From assembly GCF_004193775.1 (NCBI RefSeq), contig NC_041007.1, forward strand, positions 27,927,476 to 27,991,475: a DNA stretch of 64,000 nt, read 5' to 3'. The notes beneath the pieces were generated by a model. It was not told the origin of the DNA, did no database searches, and was given only the letters and a program-made list of their open reading frames with translations. The position numbers were made by a program, and so were the translations under genes. This DNA comes from Glycine soja (lineage: Eukaryota; Streptophyta; Magnoliopsida; Fabales; Fabaceae). Positions 33,399 to 44,723 of the stretch are shown here, in pieces (position 1 is the stretch's first letter; each line of letters opens with the position of its first letter).

Positions 33399-36300
33399 AT
33401 GCAAAGAAGATCTACTGCAGGTGATTTGATCCCCATCGATTTTGGAGATTAACGCCACTTGTAGAAGGCATAATTCAGAGAGAATCAGAAAATTTCTGCA
33501 GGACTTGGAAGTAGCAGCAACTCCAGAAGTAGAACCTCAATCTTCCGAGGCATCTTCAAGTTTTCCTATTGCATGGCATTCTCATATAGAACCTGTTGAA
33601 GACCCAATCATGGCTGAAGAGTCAAGAAGAGTAACCCTGGAGGATTATTCAAGTTCTACCGTGCCATAATTTTTCACTAGTATTGCACAGCCAGAAATTC
33701 AAGCTCAGACAATTACTTATCCTCCCTCTTTGATACAGCTGATTCAAAATAATTTGTTCCATGGTCTACCCAATGAAGACCCTTATGCCCACTTGGCTAA
33801 CGACATAGAGATATGCAATACTATTTGGTTGGTGGGTGTGCCTGCAGATGCAATCAGGTTGAGTCTATTCTCATTTTCTTTAGCTGGAGAAGCTAAGAGA
33901 TGGCTTCATTCTTTCAAAGGAAACAGTCTAAAGTCATGGGATGAAGTAGTGGAAAAGTTCTTGAAGAAGTACTTCCCTGAATCGAAGATTGCAGAAGGCA
34001 AAGCTGCCATCTCTTCCTTCCACTAGTTTCCAGATGAATCATTGAGTGAGGCACTTGAAAGATTCAGAGGTTTATTGTAGAAGACTCCCACTCACTATTT
34101 TTTGGAACCAATACAACTGAAAATATTCATAGATGGGTTGAGACCACAATCTAAGCAGCTCTTGGATGCTTCAGCTGGGGGTAAGATCAAAATGAAGACC
34201 CCTGAGGAAGCAATGGACTTAATTAAAAGCATGGCTGCTAGTGACATTGCCATTCTGAGAGACCGAGCCCACATTCCTACTAAGAAGAGCTTATTGGAGC
34301 TAACCTCACAGGATGCTCTGTTGGCACAAAACAAGTTGCTATCCAAGCAACTAGAGGCATTAATAGAAACACTCAGTGTTGGATCGAGTGGCCTCAGAAT
34401 AATTAAGAAGGGGGGGTTGAATTAATTATTCCTAAACCTTTACTAATTAAAAAATTACTCTTTTAAGGCTTTTACTTTTGTTGTTAAGAGAATATGGAGT
34501 AGAAGAGAAACTTAACAGAAAGTAAAAGCAAAAATTAAATGCACAGCGGAAAGTAAAAGAGTAGGGAAGAAGGAAACAAACACACAAGAGTTTTTATACT
34601 GGTTCGGCAACAACCCGTGCCTACCTCCAGTCCCCAATCGACCTGTGGTCCTTGAGATTTCTTTCAACCTTGTAAAAATCCTTTTACAAGTAAAGATCCA
34701 CAAGGGATGTACCCTCCCTTGTTCTCTTTGAACCTAGTGGATGTACCCTCCACTAGAACTGATCCACAAGAGATGTACCCTCTCTTGTTCTCAGTCAAAC
34801 CCAAGTAGATGTACCCTCTACTTGTACCACAAAGGATGTACCCTCCAATGTGTTAAGACAAAGATCTCAGGCTGTTACACCTTTGATACTTTGCGAATGG
34901 GGATACAAAAGAATTCTCAGGCGGTTAAACCTTTGAACGCTTTTGTATTAGGGAATGGGAAGAATCAAAAGAATTCTCAGATTGTGTCGTTTTGAATTCT
35001 TTGACAAGGGAGAAGGGAGACACAAAAGAATTCAGGCGGTTAGTCCTTCCTTCTTTTGGAAAAGAGAGAAGAGAGACACAAAAAGAATTCAGGCGGTTAG
35101 TCCTTGGCGAATTCTTTTTGGCAAAGGGAGAAGAGAATGAAAAGATGAATAGCACAAGTTTTCAAGGTTTAGAAAACCAGAAAACTTCATAAAGCTTTTG
35201 GTACAAAAGAAGAAGAAGAAGAACTTCAAAGAGATTTCAAGGCTTGTAAAGGATTGATTGGAAAAGAAAAAGTATTCAAGATTGTTGTTAGAAAGATTTG
35301 ATTGAAAAAGCAAAACAAAGCCTTGCTTTTATAGAATCTTCATGTCTGGTCAAGAAGGCCATTCAGAAGAGTTATAACTTTTAGAAAAACTTAAAACCCA
35401 TTTGAAAGAGTCAAAACATTTTTGAAGAGTTACATCTTTAGATTTTTCAGAAACAAACACTGGTAATCGATTACCAAATAAGTGTAATCGATTACACAAA
35501 GCTTTTGAGTGAAACAATGTGACTCTTCACTTTTAAATTTGAATTTCAACGTTCAAGGACACTGGTAATCGATTACCAAAACATTATAATCGATTACAGC
35601 CTTTTCAAAATATTTGGAACGTTGTAAATTCAGTTTGAAAACTTTTTCAAACTCATTTTGCTACTGGTAATCGATTACAACAATATGGTAATCTTAAGTA
35701 AAAACTCTTTGGTAAAGGTTTTGTCAAAAACTCATGTGCTATTCAAAGTTTTGAAAAAACTTTTTAATACTTATCTTGATTGAGTCTTTTCTTCATTCTT
35801 GAATCTTGAGTCTTGAATCTTGATCTTGATTCTTGAGATCTTGAATCTTGAATCTTGGTTCTTGATTGTAGACTTTCTTCTTGAGTCTTGAATTCTTCTT
35901 GATTCTTGAACTCTTGACTTGTTCTTGATTCACTTGAGTTGTTCTTTGATCTTTGAGCTTTTTGTTCATCACCTTTGTCATAATCTTTTGTTGTCATCAT
36001 TGTTATCATCAAAACACCTTTGAATCATTGTTGATTCATCATGAAGCTTTGCTTCCACACTCAGTAAGTTGCCAACTCAGCTTCATTCTGCATAAACTTC
36101 ACATTCTTCTATTTTGCAGGTCCCAGAATGTACAATTTGTGGTGGAGCTCATGAATCTGGATGTTGTATTCCTAATGAAGAGCAAATTGCACATAAGGCT
36201 AATTATATGGGGAATCAGCCCAGAGGCAATTTCAATACAAGTGGATTTCCAGGATTTCAGAACAACCAGCAGTATCAACAGTAGAGACAGTGGCAAAATC

Positions 36301-36838
36301 ACCCTGGTAACCAATTCAACAAAGACCAGGGTGGTTCATCTACAAGGCCACAACAACAGATGCCAAGTCTCTACGACCGAACCACAAAGCTGGAAGAGAC
36401 TCTAGCTCAATTCATGCAAGTGTCAATGCCTAACGAAAAGAGCACGGAGTCTGCAATTAAGAATCTGGAAGTTTAGGTGGGCCAGCTTGCAAAGCAGTTA
36501 GCTGAAAGACCATCCAGTAGTTTTACAGCAAACATGGGGAAAAATCCTAAAGAAAAGTGTAAAGCTGTGATGACTAGAAGCAGAATGGCGATTGAAGCTG
36601 AGGAAGGAAGAGCTAATCAGAAGGTGGAGGGATTTAAACAACAACTAGCTAATCGGCTAGCACTGGAACCAGTTGATGATTTAGTTGAACTTGAAGAAAT
36701 TGTTGAGGAAGCAGAAGGTGATGAAGAAGGAGAGACACCAATAAAAGAATGTCAAGAGAGAATAAAGAAGGAAGAAGAAGAAAAAGAAAAAGAAATAAAA
36801 GAAGAAGAAGAAAAAGAAAAAAATTGATAAATGATAAA
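33399..36838 (+). pseudogene. gag of element B, split by solo LTR F
   Basis: The likely ATG is at 33399 (MQRRSTAGDL); the frame shifts near 33445 into SERIRKFLQDLEVAATPEVE. It meets TAA at 33667-33669, the same position as the gag stop of element A. The capsid part follows (NNLFHGLPNEDPYAHLAND, GEAKRWLHSFKGNSLKSWDE) with stops at 34024 and 34078, and is cut at 34376 by F. After F (36065) the zinc knuckle is intact, CTICGGAHESGCCIPNEE, then NYMGNQPRGNFNTSGFPGFQ, KLEETLAQFMQVSMP, a stop near 36475, VGQLAKQLAERPSSSF and a long Glu/Lys tail ending near 36838. It would form the particle shell and bind RNA. Confidence 0.82.
34377..36059 (-). mobile_element. solo LTR, family F (Sirevirus-like copia)
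   Basis: 1683 bp from TGTTGGATCGAG to GCTTCCACA, flanked by CTCAG at 34372-34376 and 36060-36064. A TATA-like sequence on the minus strand (complement of about 35326-35334, CTATAAAAG) sets the orientation. It contains repeats of 'gatgtaccctcc' (34704-34850), 'aagaattcaggcggtta' (34970-35110), GTAATCGATTAC palindromes (35460-35690) and a TCTTGAATCTTGA-type simple repeat (35770-35940). Internal ORFs reflect these repeats, not genes. Confidence 0.88.
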
Positions 36839-36931
36839 CAAAAAGAGAATGTTGTTGAGATTGAGAAGAAGAAGGGAAAGAGTGAGGCCAACAGATAAAA
36901 TAAGAAAGAGGCTAATCCTATTGAAGGCAAG

Positions 36932-37362
36932 GTGGTACCTTATCCATTGGTACCCTCCCGAAAAGATAAAGAGCATCATTTGGCCAGATTTCTTGATATC
37001 TTTAAGAAACTCGAAATTAGTTTGCCTTTTGGAGAAGCACTTCAACAAATGCCCCTTTATGCCAAATTATTGAAGGATATGCTAACCAAGAAGAACCTGT
37101 ACATCCATAGTGATAGAATTGTTTTGGAAAGTAACTGTAGTGTTGTCATTCAACGCATCCTTCCACCCAAGCACAAAGATCCTGGAGTTGTCACGATACC
37201 GTGTTCTATCAGTGAGGTTGATGTAGGCAAAGCTCTCATACATCTGGGAGCTAGTACCAATTTAATGCCTCTCTCTATGTGCCGGCGACTTGGAGGGCTG
37301 GAAATAATGCCTACACGCATGACCCTCCAGTTAGCTGACCGCTCCATCACAAGGCCAGTCAA
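36932..37362 (+). pseudogene. aspartic protease region of element B, truncated
   Basis: It reads HHLARFLDIFKKLEISLPFG, PPKHKDPGVVTIPCSIS and ALIHLGASTNLMPLSMCRR. The catalytic Asp of DLGAS is His (codon near 37246-37248), so the enzyme would be inactive. The domain stops after ADRSITRP and passes into about 75 bp of T-rich sequence before the next ORF, so the flap side of protease and all of pol are missing. Confidence 0.82.
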
Positions 37363-37435
37363 AATTTTAGTTTTATTTTTCTGTTTTGTTGAAAATAACC
37401 TGTTATAATCTTGTGTTTGATCTTATATTTTGCAG

Positions 37436-39922
37436 ATGGCATCTAAGAAAAGAAAGTCCTTTGCTTCTTCATCTTCTCAGATCCGATTTGACAGATCAAG
37501 ATTCCATTCTCAGGAAGCTGGGGGCAGATATAATGATATTGTGGTGCCAAGGAAACTACTACCAAAGAGAAATGTAGTAGTATACTACACTGAATTTGAC
37601 AAATTTAAGGAGGAATTAGAAAGAAGAAAATGGGATGAGGAATTGACAAGCTTCACTGAAGGTAGTATTGATGTAGCTATTGTCAAGGAATTCTACAGAA
37701 ACCTCTACGACCCAGAAGACAAGTCACCTAAGCAGGTGAAGGTCAGAGGTCATCTGATCAAATTTGATGAAGATACTTTGAACACTTTTCTGAAGACCCC
37801 AGTGATTCTGGAAGAGGGGGAAAATCTTTGTGCTTATTCTCGGTTTGTACTCCTGAGGCCTGATCCTTAGGAGTTGGCTGCTAAGCTCTGTATCCCATGG
37901 AGGGGATTCGAGCTAAACACTGATGGTCGGCCTCTGAAAATTTTAAGGAAGAACATGACCACTTTAGCTTAAACATGGAGCGTTCTTTCCTTCTCTAACG
38001 TGATTCCTACCTCCCACACATATGACGTCACATTAGATAGGGCCAAGTTAATCTATGGAATAATTATGAAGATGGACATGAATGTGGGTTACCTCATCTC
38101 TCATGAAATCTCTATTATTCCACAGCATGACTCCTCTAGGCTTGGATTTCCAACCTTAATCACAGCTTTGTGTAAAGCTAGAGGAGTCACATCAGATTCT
38201 AGATCCCTGGAGAGCCTCAGCCCCGCCATTAACTTGGCGTTCATTAAGAAGAACTGTTGGAATCTGGATGATCCAACAGTGACATTCAGAGGGCCAAGGA
38301 AGGTCAGGGGCAAGAGATCAGAGGCCCCTACTACTTCAGCAGCACCAGAGACAATTTGATCGAGGTCGTATCCGAATCAAATAAACATTAAAATACAGTA
38401 ACTAGGAAGTGATCCTAGGTCATTTCCCAACGAGCAATGATAAACCAAATGTTCATAATATACTTGCAGTAACAGTAACGATTGGGGGGGGGGGTTGTTT
38501 GTTTTGTGAAATAAAGAACAAGCGAACTAGAATGCGAAATTAATAGTATTAAAAATGGGTTGTTTCCTCTGATTCAGAAGCCACTCTCTTGTCCTAGGTT
38601 ATGGAGAATTCGTCCGTAACAGTTAACCACTTAATCCAACCCTATTTTAATTTACTAAGCGAAAACCAACTTAGGGCTGTCAATACGTGATTAGGCAACA
38701 CATACACCAATTAACCCTTCGTTCATTAAGCATGAACGCAAGTTAGGCTCAGAGGCAATTAATCGAACACGAAGCATGCATAGATTAATATTAACGAATG
38801 TGGGTTAATTGGTGAAGGGAAAACTGCTAGGAAGCTACATTATAAACGAAACTCGAAGAGAGTTAAGCTTCATTCTCAGAAGGAAACAACACCAGAAAAT
38901 TAGCCTTCCATAATTTCAATGAAAACAGAGAACATAAATGAAACTAGGAGCAGAAACGTAAACAAAGATAAGAGCATAAAACGTAAATGAAACTAAGAAC
39001 AGAAAACGTAAATGAAACTAAAGGCAGAAGAAGAAACAAGAACGAAATTGTAATTAGAAGCAGAAAATGGAAAATTGCATTACGTGAACAGTAGCATTAG
39101 AACAGAAAACGTAAAACCCTCAACCCTATGCTCTGAATAATAGTCTAACAGAATAGCCTTCCATGAATCCCAAGGCTGCTGTTTAAAAGAGTCACTCAAA
39201 GTCATTGGGCCCTATTACATTATTCTGACCCAAAACGAAATAAACACTGAACCACATAAAATAAAATTGCAATCTCCTAATTAGAAATTAACTAAGGTAA
39301 GAGCTGCTTTATTTGCCCAATGTTTCATTAATTCCTGAAATTAGATTAAAAACATCAAATTAGCTAAATGAGCCCAAATAATAAAATTGCCTAATTAATT
39401 TAACAATTAAGAAATAAAAGAAAATGATGGCACATCACAACCGCACCTTCTTCATCCACTCCTCCAGCACCTTCTTCTTCTACTCCATCTACTCAGATAC
39501 CACTTCCAGCTCCTTCATCTTTTGGACCCTTAGTTTTTTTGTTTACTCCAGAGATGCTTCATTGTATGCTCTAGAGCTTACACAGAGGGTAGGTCATTAT
39601 CATGCAGAGTCTTCAGAGCTCAGGCCTGCCATCTATTATGAGCACAGATGAGTTCTTGACTCATGTGGCTTGGCCAGGAGTCCAACCTTCTCCTTCTGGA
39701 GGGGGTGGGACCTCCACAGCCCAAGAGCCCGAGGCTGTAAAGGAGCAGATACCAGTAGAGGAGGATGGGCCTACTCCTCCTGAGCCCTTTGAATTTGTTT
39801 CTGACTCAGTGGTGGCTCAAGAGGAAGTACCTTCACCAGAGCCATCTCCTGGACCTGTTCCTGAGGACACCATGCTAGCTGAGGATACCCAGCCATCTAC
39901 ACCAATATTGGAGCATGAGTAG
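37436..39922 (+). pseudogene. env-position ORF of element B, split by solo LTR H2
   Basis: The ATG at 37436 directly follows TTATATTTTGCAG, a good acceptor. The first part (to 38356) parallels the element A protein (HSQEAGGRYNDIVVPRKLLP, SIDVAIVKEFYRNLY, SRLGFPTLITALCKARGV, KKNCWNLDDPTVTFRG), with stops at 37868 and 37969. Insertion H2 cuts it at 38356. It resumes at 39438 with a Pro/Ser/Thr-rich tail and ends in EEDGPTPPEPFEFV... to a TAG at 39920-39922. Role unknown; it sits where env lies in Athila and Calypso elements. Confidence 0.75.
38357..39437 (-). mobile_element. solo LTR, Diaspora-type (family H2)
   Basis: 1081 bp, TGATCGAGG...GGCACATCA, matching the copy at 46939-48066. Flanks CAATT (38352-38356) and CAACC (39438-39442) fit one 5-bp duplication in which two C have become T. 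The poly-G tract has eleven G. Confidence 0.85.
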
Positions 39923-41414
39923 CTCACCATTCAGGATTCATCAGCAGCTCTAGTACTAGATCTAAATGAAGATCAGCCATAGGAGGATTAGGACATTTAA
40001 TTTTTTTTTGTTTTTAGTTTTGCAAGTTATGAACACTTTAGTTTATTAGTATTTAGTTTTCTTTTGAGTTTCATTTATGTTTCAGTTGTTTTGATTTCAG
40101 TCATTTTAGTTTGCTTGTACAAAAAGCTTTTTTGAACAGTGAAATGATTGAATCATGCTTCAGTGGCTTGTTTGTTATGAAATGAGTGTTTGTGAATGAA
40201 TTGATTGAGCAAATGTATGAATTGAATGGATTAGAATGATTAGATGTTTGTTTTGATCAAGATTGAAGTCATTAGAAGAGAATGGGAATGTGATTGGAAG
40301 TATGATTTAAAATGTTAGTCAGTTTGTCATATTGATTATGAAGGAATGCATTGATCGTATCCCGGTGAGAGTGTGATGCATAAATTTTGAGAGAAATGAC
40401 TATGATTTAGTAATGATTTTTGCATGAATCTATGAAGTATGGACTGAATGCATGAAATTGAGGATGATGAAGGCCATGTTTGATTGTGATAGCCACTTAG
40501 CCAAAAAGCTGACCACGTGCTTGAATGAATTATCCCTTGCACCCAGTTTGAGCTGAATGAATTATTGATTGATTGAACCTTAAGCCTATACAGTGTTATC
40601 TCTTGCTACCTTGTCTTAGGTTGTAGGAGAGCATCATCCACAGGAAGCTTGGTTCAAAGAAAATTTGTCCCAAATTTGGGGGAGTAATTATCAAGGTAAT
40701 TTTGTTCCAAATTTGGGGGCGACACTGGGTAAGAATTGAAATGGTCAAAGTAAATAGCATACACACACTATTTATGTATATACACATACTTTTTCTGTAT
40801 ATATGTGTAAAAGAAAAACTGTCAGTATAAATAAAAATGTATAAAAGTGTGTGTGCTGCAAATCAAATCAATGAAAGCTAAGTGCCTAAAAAGAGGCAAG
40901 TATTGGGGTGGGAATGAAAAAAAAGAGAGTAAAGGTTTATCTATGTATGAATGCTCTCCTAGAACCTAAGTTTTTGAATCTTAGAAAAACCATGATTTGT
41001 TGGCAGCCTAACCCCATTACAAGCCTAGAAAGTCCTTCGGGTTCATTTTGTGTGTTCATTACTGTATGATATGAGATGAAATGCAAAGGTTGGGGCTTGT
41101 TTTAGTTGTTTATGATGGAATGAGCCTAACCACTTGAGCTTGAGTGAAACAATGACTGTGAGGTTTTGGTTGATGATCCTTCCTTGATATCTATCATTCT
41201 CACTAGCTTATTTCACTTGTGACTCTAATGCATATGTTCCTATCTTTGAAAAGTTGCATGTTTGTGAAAAGCAATTGATTGAAGCATTCCATGATATTCA
41301 GTTCATATGGTTGAATTTTTCTATGAAAAAAACACCATTTTGATTGACCACTGTATTTTGTCACTTGAGGACAAGTGAAATGTTCTTTCTTTGCTTGAGG
41401 ACAAGCAAAACTGT
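39923..41414 (+). other. 3' non-coding region of element B
   Basis: No ORF is supported. Two PPT-like sequences, CAAATTTGGGGGAG (40671-40684) and CAAATTTGGGGGCG (40708-40721), lie upstream of the real tract, and 'cttgaggacaag' occurs twice near 41363-41405 as in element A. Confidence 0.65.
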
Positions 41415-41429
41415 AAATTTGGGGGAGTT
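41415..41429 (+). other. polypurine tract of element B
   Basis: AAATTTGGGGGAGTT directly precedes the 3' LTR start TGTTAG at 41430. Confidence 0.85.
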
Positions 41430-42086
41430 TGTTAGTCGTCTTATACAACTAACTTTTGTATAGAAAACATTTTCCAAAACTTGTATAGTTCCCCAATTTA
41501 TGGTTATTTTTGTAGTAATTTGTAAATAAATCTTTTTTTATTGTTAAAGTTGTCTCTAGAATACTTTCCATTGGAATTAATGATAAAATCTATGCAAATT
41601 TCAGGTTAAAAGAGGCTAAGTAATGAAGTGGTAAAAGTGACAGTTGGGCTAAGCTCACCATTTTTGGGCTAAGCGTGCATACCACGCTAAGCACGACAGA
41701 GAATCTGGCACAACACCAATATCAAGGCCGCGCGCTAAGCGCGAGATTAGTGCACTAAGCGCAATGGTTGTCATCAGCCAGGCTCAGCGCATGACTAGCG
41801 CTAAGCTCAAATCCACTTACTCGCGCTGAGCGCGAGGGTGGCGCTAAGCGCAACGTCACGGGTTCAGAGCCTATTTAAAGCTATTTTGTGCAAAATTAGG
41901 GTAACAATCCAGAGAATTACCATCACACATAGAAGTCAGAGCACACCACAATGCCTATTTCGAGAAAAGAGCTCTAGAGGCAGCAAGAGGAGCAACTTTT
42001 GCAGAGAGACCTAGGTTTTGTAATGAGAGAGAGATTAGTGAGTTGCAGAGTGATTGTGAGATGCTGAGAAGAGGAAGAAGGATCCC
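41430..42086 (+). repeat. 3' LTR of element B, first part
   Basis: It matches 31617 onward and is cut at 42086 by D3. It continues at 62803-63103. Confidence 0.9.
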
Positions 42087-43049
42087 TGATGTAAGCTCCA
42101 GTGGAGCTTGTAGGCCTAGGATCTTCTCCATCAATGGATTCATTTGCTTCTTGGAAGATGAATGGCAGTGGAATGGAGAAGGAAGAGAGAGAGGAGACGC
42201 CATTTCAAGGAGAAGATGAGTCTAGAAGAAGCTCACCACCATAGGAGGCCATGGATAAGAGCTTGGAGGAAGAAGGAGATGAATGAAGGGAGAGGAAGAG
42301 AAGAGCACGAAATTTTGTGCTCTAAAAGAGCTTTGAAATCTGAAGTTTAATATTCAAATGATCAAAGTTCAAAAAATGCACACACATGACCTTTATTTAT
42401 AGCTTAAGTGTCACACAAAATTGGAGGGAAATTTGAATTTCTATTCAAATTTCACTTGGATTTGAAATTGAATTTGTGGAGCCAAAATTTCACTAATTAT
42501 GATTAGTGAATTTTAGTTATGGTTCAGCCCACTAATCCAAGATCAATTCCAAGATTCTCCACTAAGTGTGCTTAGGTGTCATGAGGCATGTAAAGCATGA
42601 AGGACATGCACAAAGTGTGCCTATATGATGTGACAATGGGGTGTAGCAAGCAAATGCTCACCCCCCGCTCTAAAATTTAATTGGATTGGGCTTCTCCTAA
42701 TTCAGTTAAATTTATTTTCCAACACACACATCAAATATTCACTTAATGCATGTGAAATTACAAAACTACCCCTAATACAAAAAAACTAGTCTAGGTGCCC
42801 TAAAATACAAGGGTTAAAAAAATCCTACATTTCTAGGGTACCCTACGTACATTATGGTGCCCTATATACAAGGCCAGAAAATAATGAAACCTTAATCTAT
42901 TATGTACAAAGATAAGTGGGCTCATACTTAGCCCATGGGCCCGAAATCTACCCTAAGGCTCATGAGAACCCTAGGGCCTTCTCTTACATCTCTGGCCCAA
43001 TCTACTTGGAGTCTTCTATCCAATGCCCTTGCGGGGTAGGATTGCATCA
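42087..43049 (-). repeat. 3' LTR of D3
   Basis: 963 bp, TGATGTAAGC...TTGCATCA in plus reading, the complement of the family D solo LTRs. It ends beside the polypurine tract at 43050-43068 (complement AAGGGGGAGGGAA). Confidence 0.92.
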
Positions 43050-43309
43050 TTCCCTCCCCCTTAAAAAGGATTTGACCTCAAATCCTGAGGTTCTTGAAAC
43101 TCTGGCCTTTTTTCCTCAACATTTGTAAAAAGAACAAAGACATATATATTAGTGGTGTTTGGTTTGAAGTAAGGCAAGGTCTGAAAACCCATTTCCTAGG
43201 CATCTTCCCATGAAGGAACATGGTTCCTCACCAACTCAATGAGTGGTGCTACAAGTATAGAAAAATATGGGACAAACCTTTTGTAAAAGATTGTTAAGTC
43301 ATGGAAGCC

Positions 43310-43732
43310 CTAAATTTTCCTTATACTTGGTGGAGTGAGCCACTCAGGAATGACCTTTATTCTCTTAGGGTTCATGGGAACCCCTTGATCACTATTTAAA
43401 AAATTAAGAAAAGTAATGCAATAAAACATACCTTTTTCTGTATTTTCATGTTGATTATTCCAACCAAAAAGTATGACAAACCTAAGGTGTCCCATATGAG
43501 TACCTAAGTTTGTATTGAAACTAAAAATAAGAACAAACCTACCTAATGAGTCCCTATGTACATAAATCATGAAGATGTTGGGTGCACGAGTGATTTTACA
43601 AAAGAGGGTTGCACCACTCAAATCATTCATCATACCACCTATTTTTGGGATTTGGTGCCTAATAATACCTATTTTGGGCACCGACAAAGCACAAGGATTT
43701 AAGCTCTTGCGAACCAAACCCTCATCCAACAA
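43310..43732 (-). pseudogene. reverse transcriptase remnant of D3
   Basis: The minus frame begins LLDEGLVRKSLNPCALSVPK, then GIIRHQIPKIGGMMNDLSGA, the RT block 'VPKxDGxWRMCxDxRxIN' in worn form. It continues with APNIFM and FVLIFSFNT where the catalytic Y/FxDD should be, with no DD left, and HMGHLR. It ends in DQGVPMNPKRIKVIPEW, the RT-to-RNase H connection. Internal deletions are evident. Confidence 0.7.
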
Positions 43733-43849
43733 ATTCTTTACTTGAGGAATAAACTCAAGCCCAAGAGGTGTGGCAACGCTAACAAGTGTCTTTTTACAAA
43801 GGAGAAAATGTGGAGGTTGTCTAAGAGGGGAAATTTATTTAATATTTGT

Positions 43850-44723
43850 CTTTAGTTCAAAATGTATTTCCTTCTTAGCTAACCTCTTGGAGGAGACACT
43901 TACCTCCTTACACTCCTCCTTAACCATTAAAGGTTGTTCTTCTTCTTGGGGGTAGATTTCTTCACTAGATTCTTCCCCTTTTGCTTCTTCACTTTCACTA
44001 GAGGAGGGTGAAGTAGTAGCCTCGTCTTGGCTACTATAAATGTCTTGGCTCCTCATAATCATGGTTTTCGTGGTGGGGCATTGAGAAGTAATGTGTCCTC
44101 TTCCAAGACATTTAAAGCACTTTATAGAGCTAGTCTTTTCTTGCCTACTAGCCTTAGGGGGTTTCTTTTCTATTTCTTCCCCTTATAATCTTCGGGCTTA
44201 GAAGGTGCTGCCCCTAAGATGCCTAGACCTTGGTCTTTATTTGGATCAGAATAAGAGTCATAAGATTTTAAAGTAGACTTTCTTTTAAGTTTTTGCTCTA
44301 CCCTTATTTCGCAATCTAAGTAAGCCTCTACATTGTCCTTCCCATGGAAGCATGGGAGGTTAATGTTAGCCTCTTGAGGCTTTCTTTCATTTTCTCTCCT
44401 ATGGGAGTGAGGTCTAAGATGTGACATATGCCTTCCTTCATAATAGTCACAAAGTTCTTCACTTAGGCTCTTGCAAGAGTTATGACTACTATACGAGGCA
44501 TGTTTTTCTCTTTTCATTTCTTTCATTATTTTTCTTCTTTCTTCCTCTCTTGTTTTCTCTCTTTCATCTTGACTTATTTCTTCCACTCTTTTTTTTCCTT
44601 TTCTTTTCTCTCTTATTTTTGTTTCCACAACTTAAGGGATCTCAACTCATCTAATATCTTATACATGGGGTCATTAGGAATAGAACCCTCACCATTAACA
44701 CTAGATGAAGAATGAAGACTCAT
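43850..44723 (-). pseudogene. gag of D3
   Basis: The ATG at 44723 opens MSLHSSSSVNGEGSIPNDPM. After a frameshift the Lys/Glu-rich frame 44628-44170 follows and carries INLPCFHGKDNVEAYLD, the start of the capsid-like retrotransposon gag domain. A deletion joins this to a CCHC knuckle, CFKCLGRGHITSQCP (complement of about 44080-44125), and a Ser/Glu-rich tail to about 43837. Normal Gag would assemble the particle; this one lacks most of the capsid. Confidence 0.8.

Noticed and set aside
35764..36012. Minus-strand frame rich in Gln, Ser and Lys
   Set aside because: It is the translation of the TCTTGAATCTTGA simple repeat in solo LTR F.
44421..44715. Phe-rich plus-strand frames
   Set aside because: They are antisense to the Lys/Glu-rich gag of D3.
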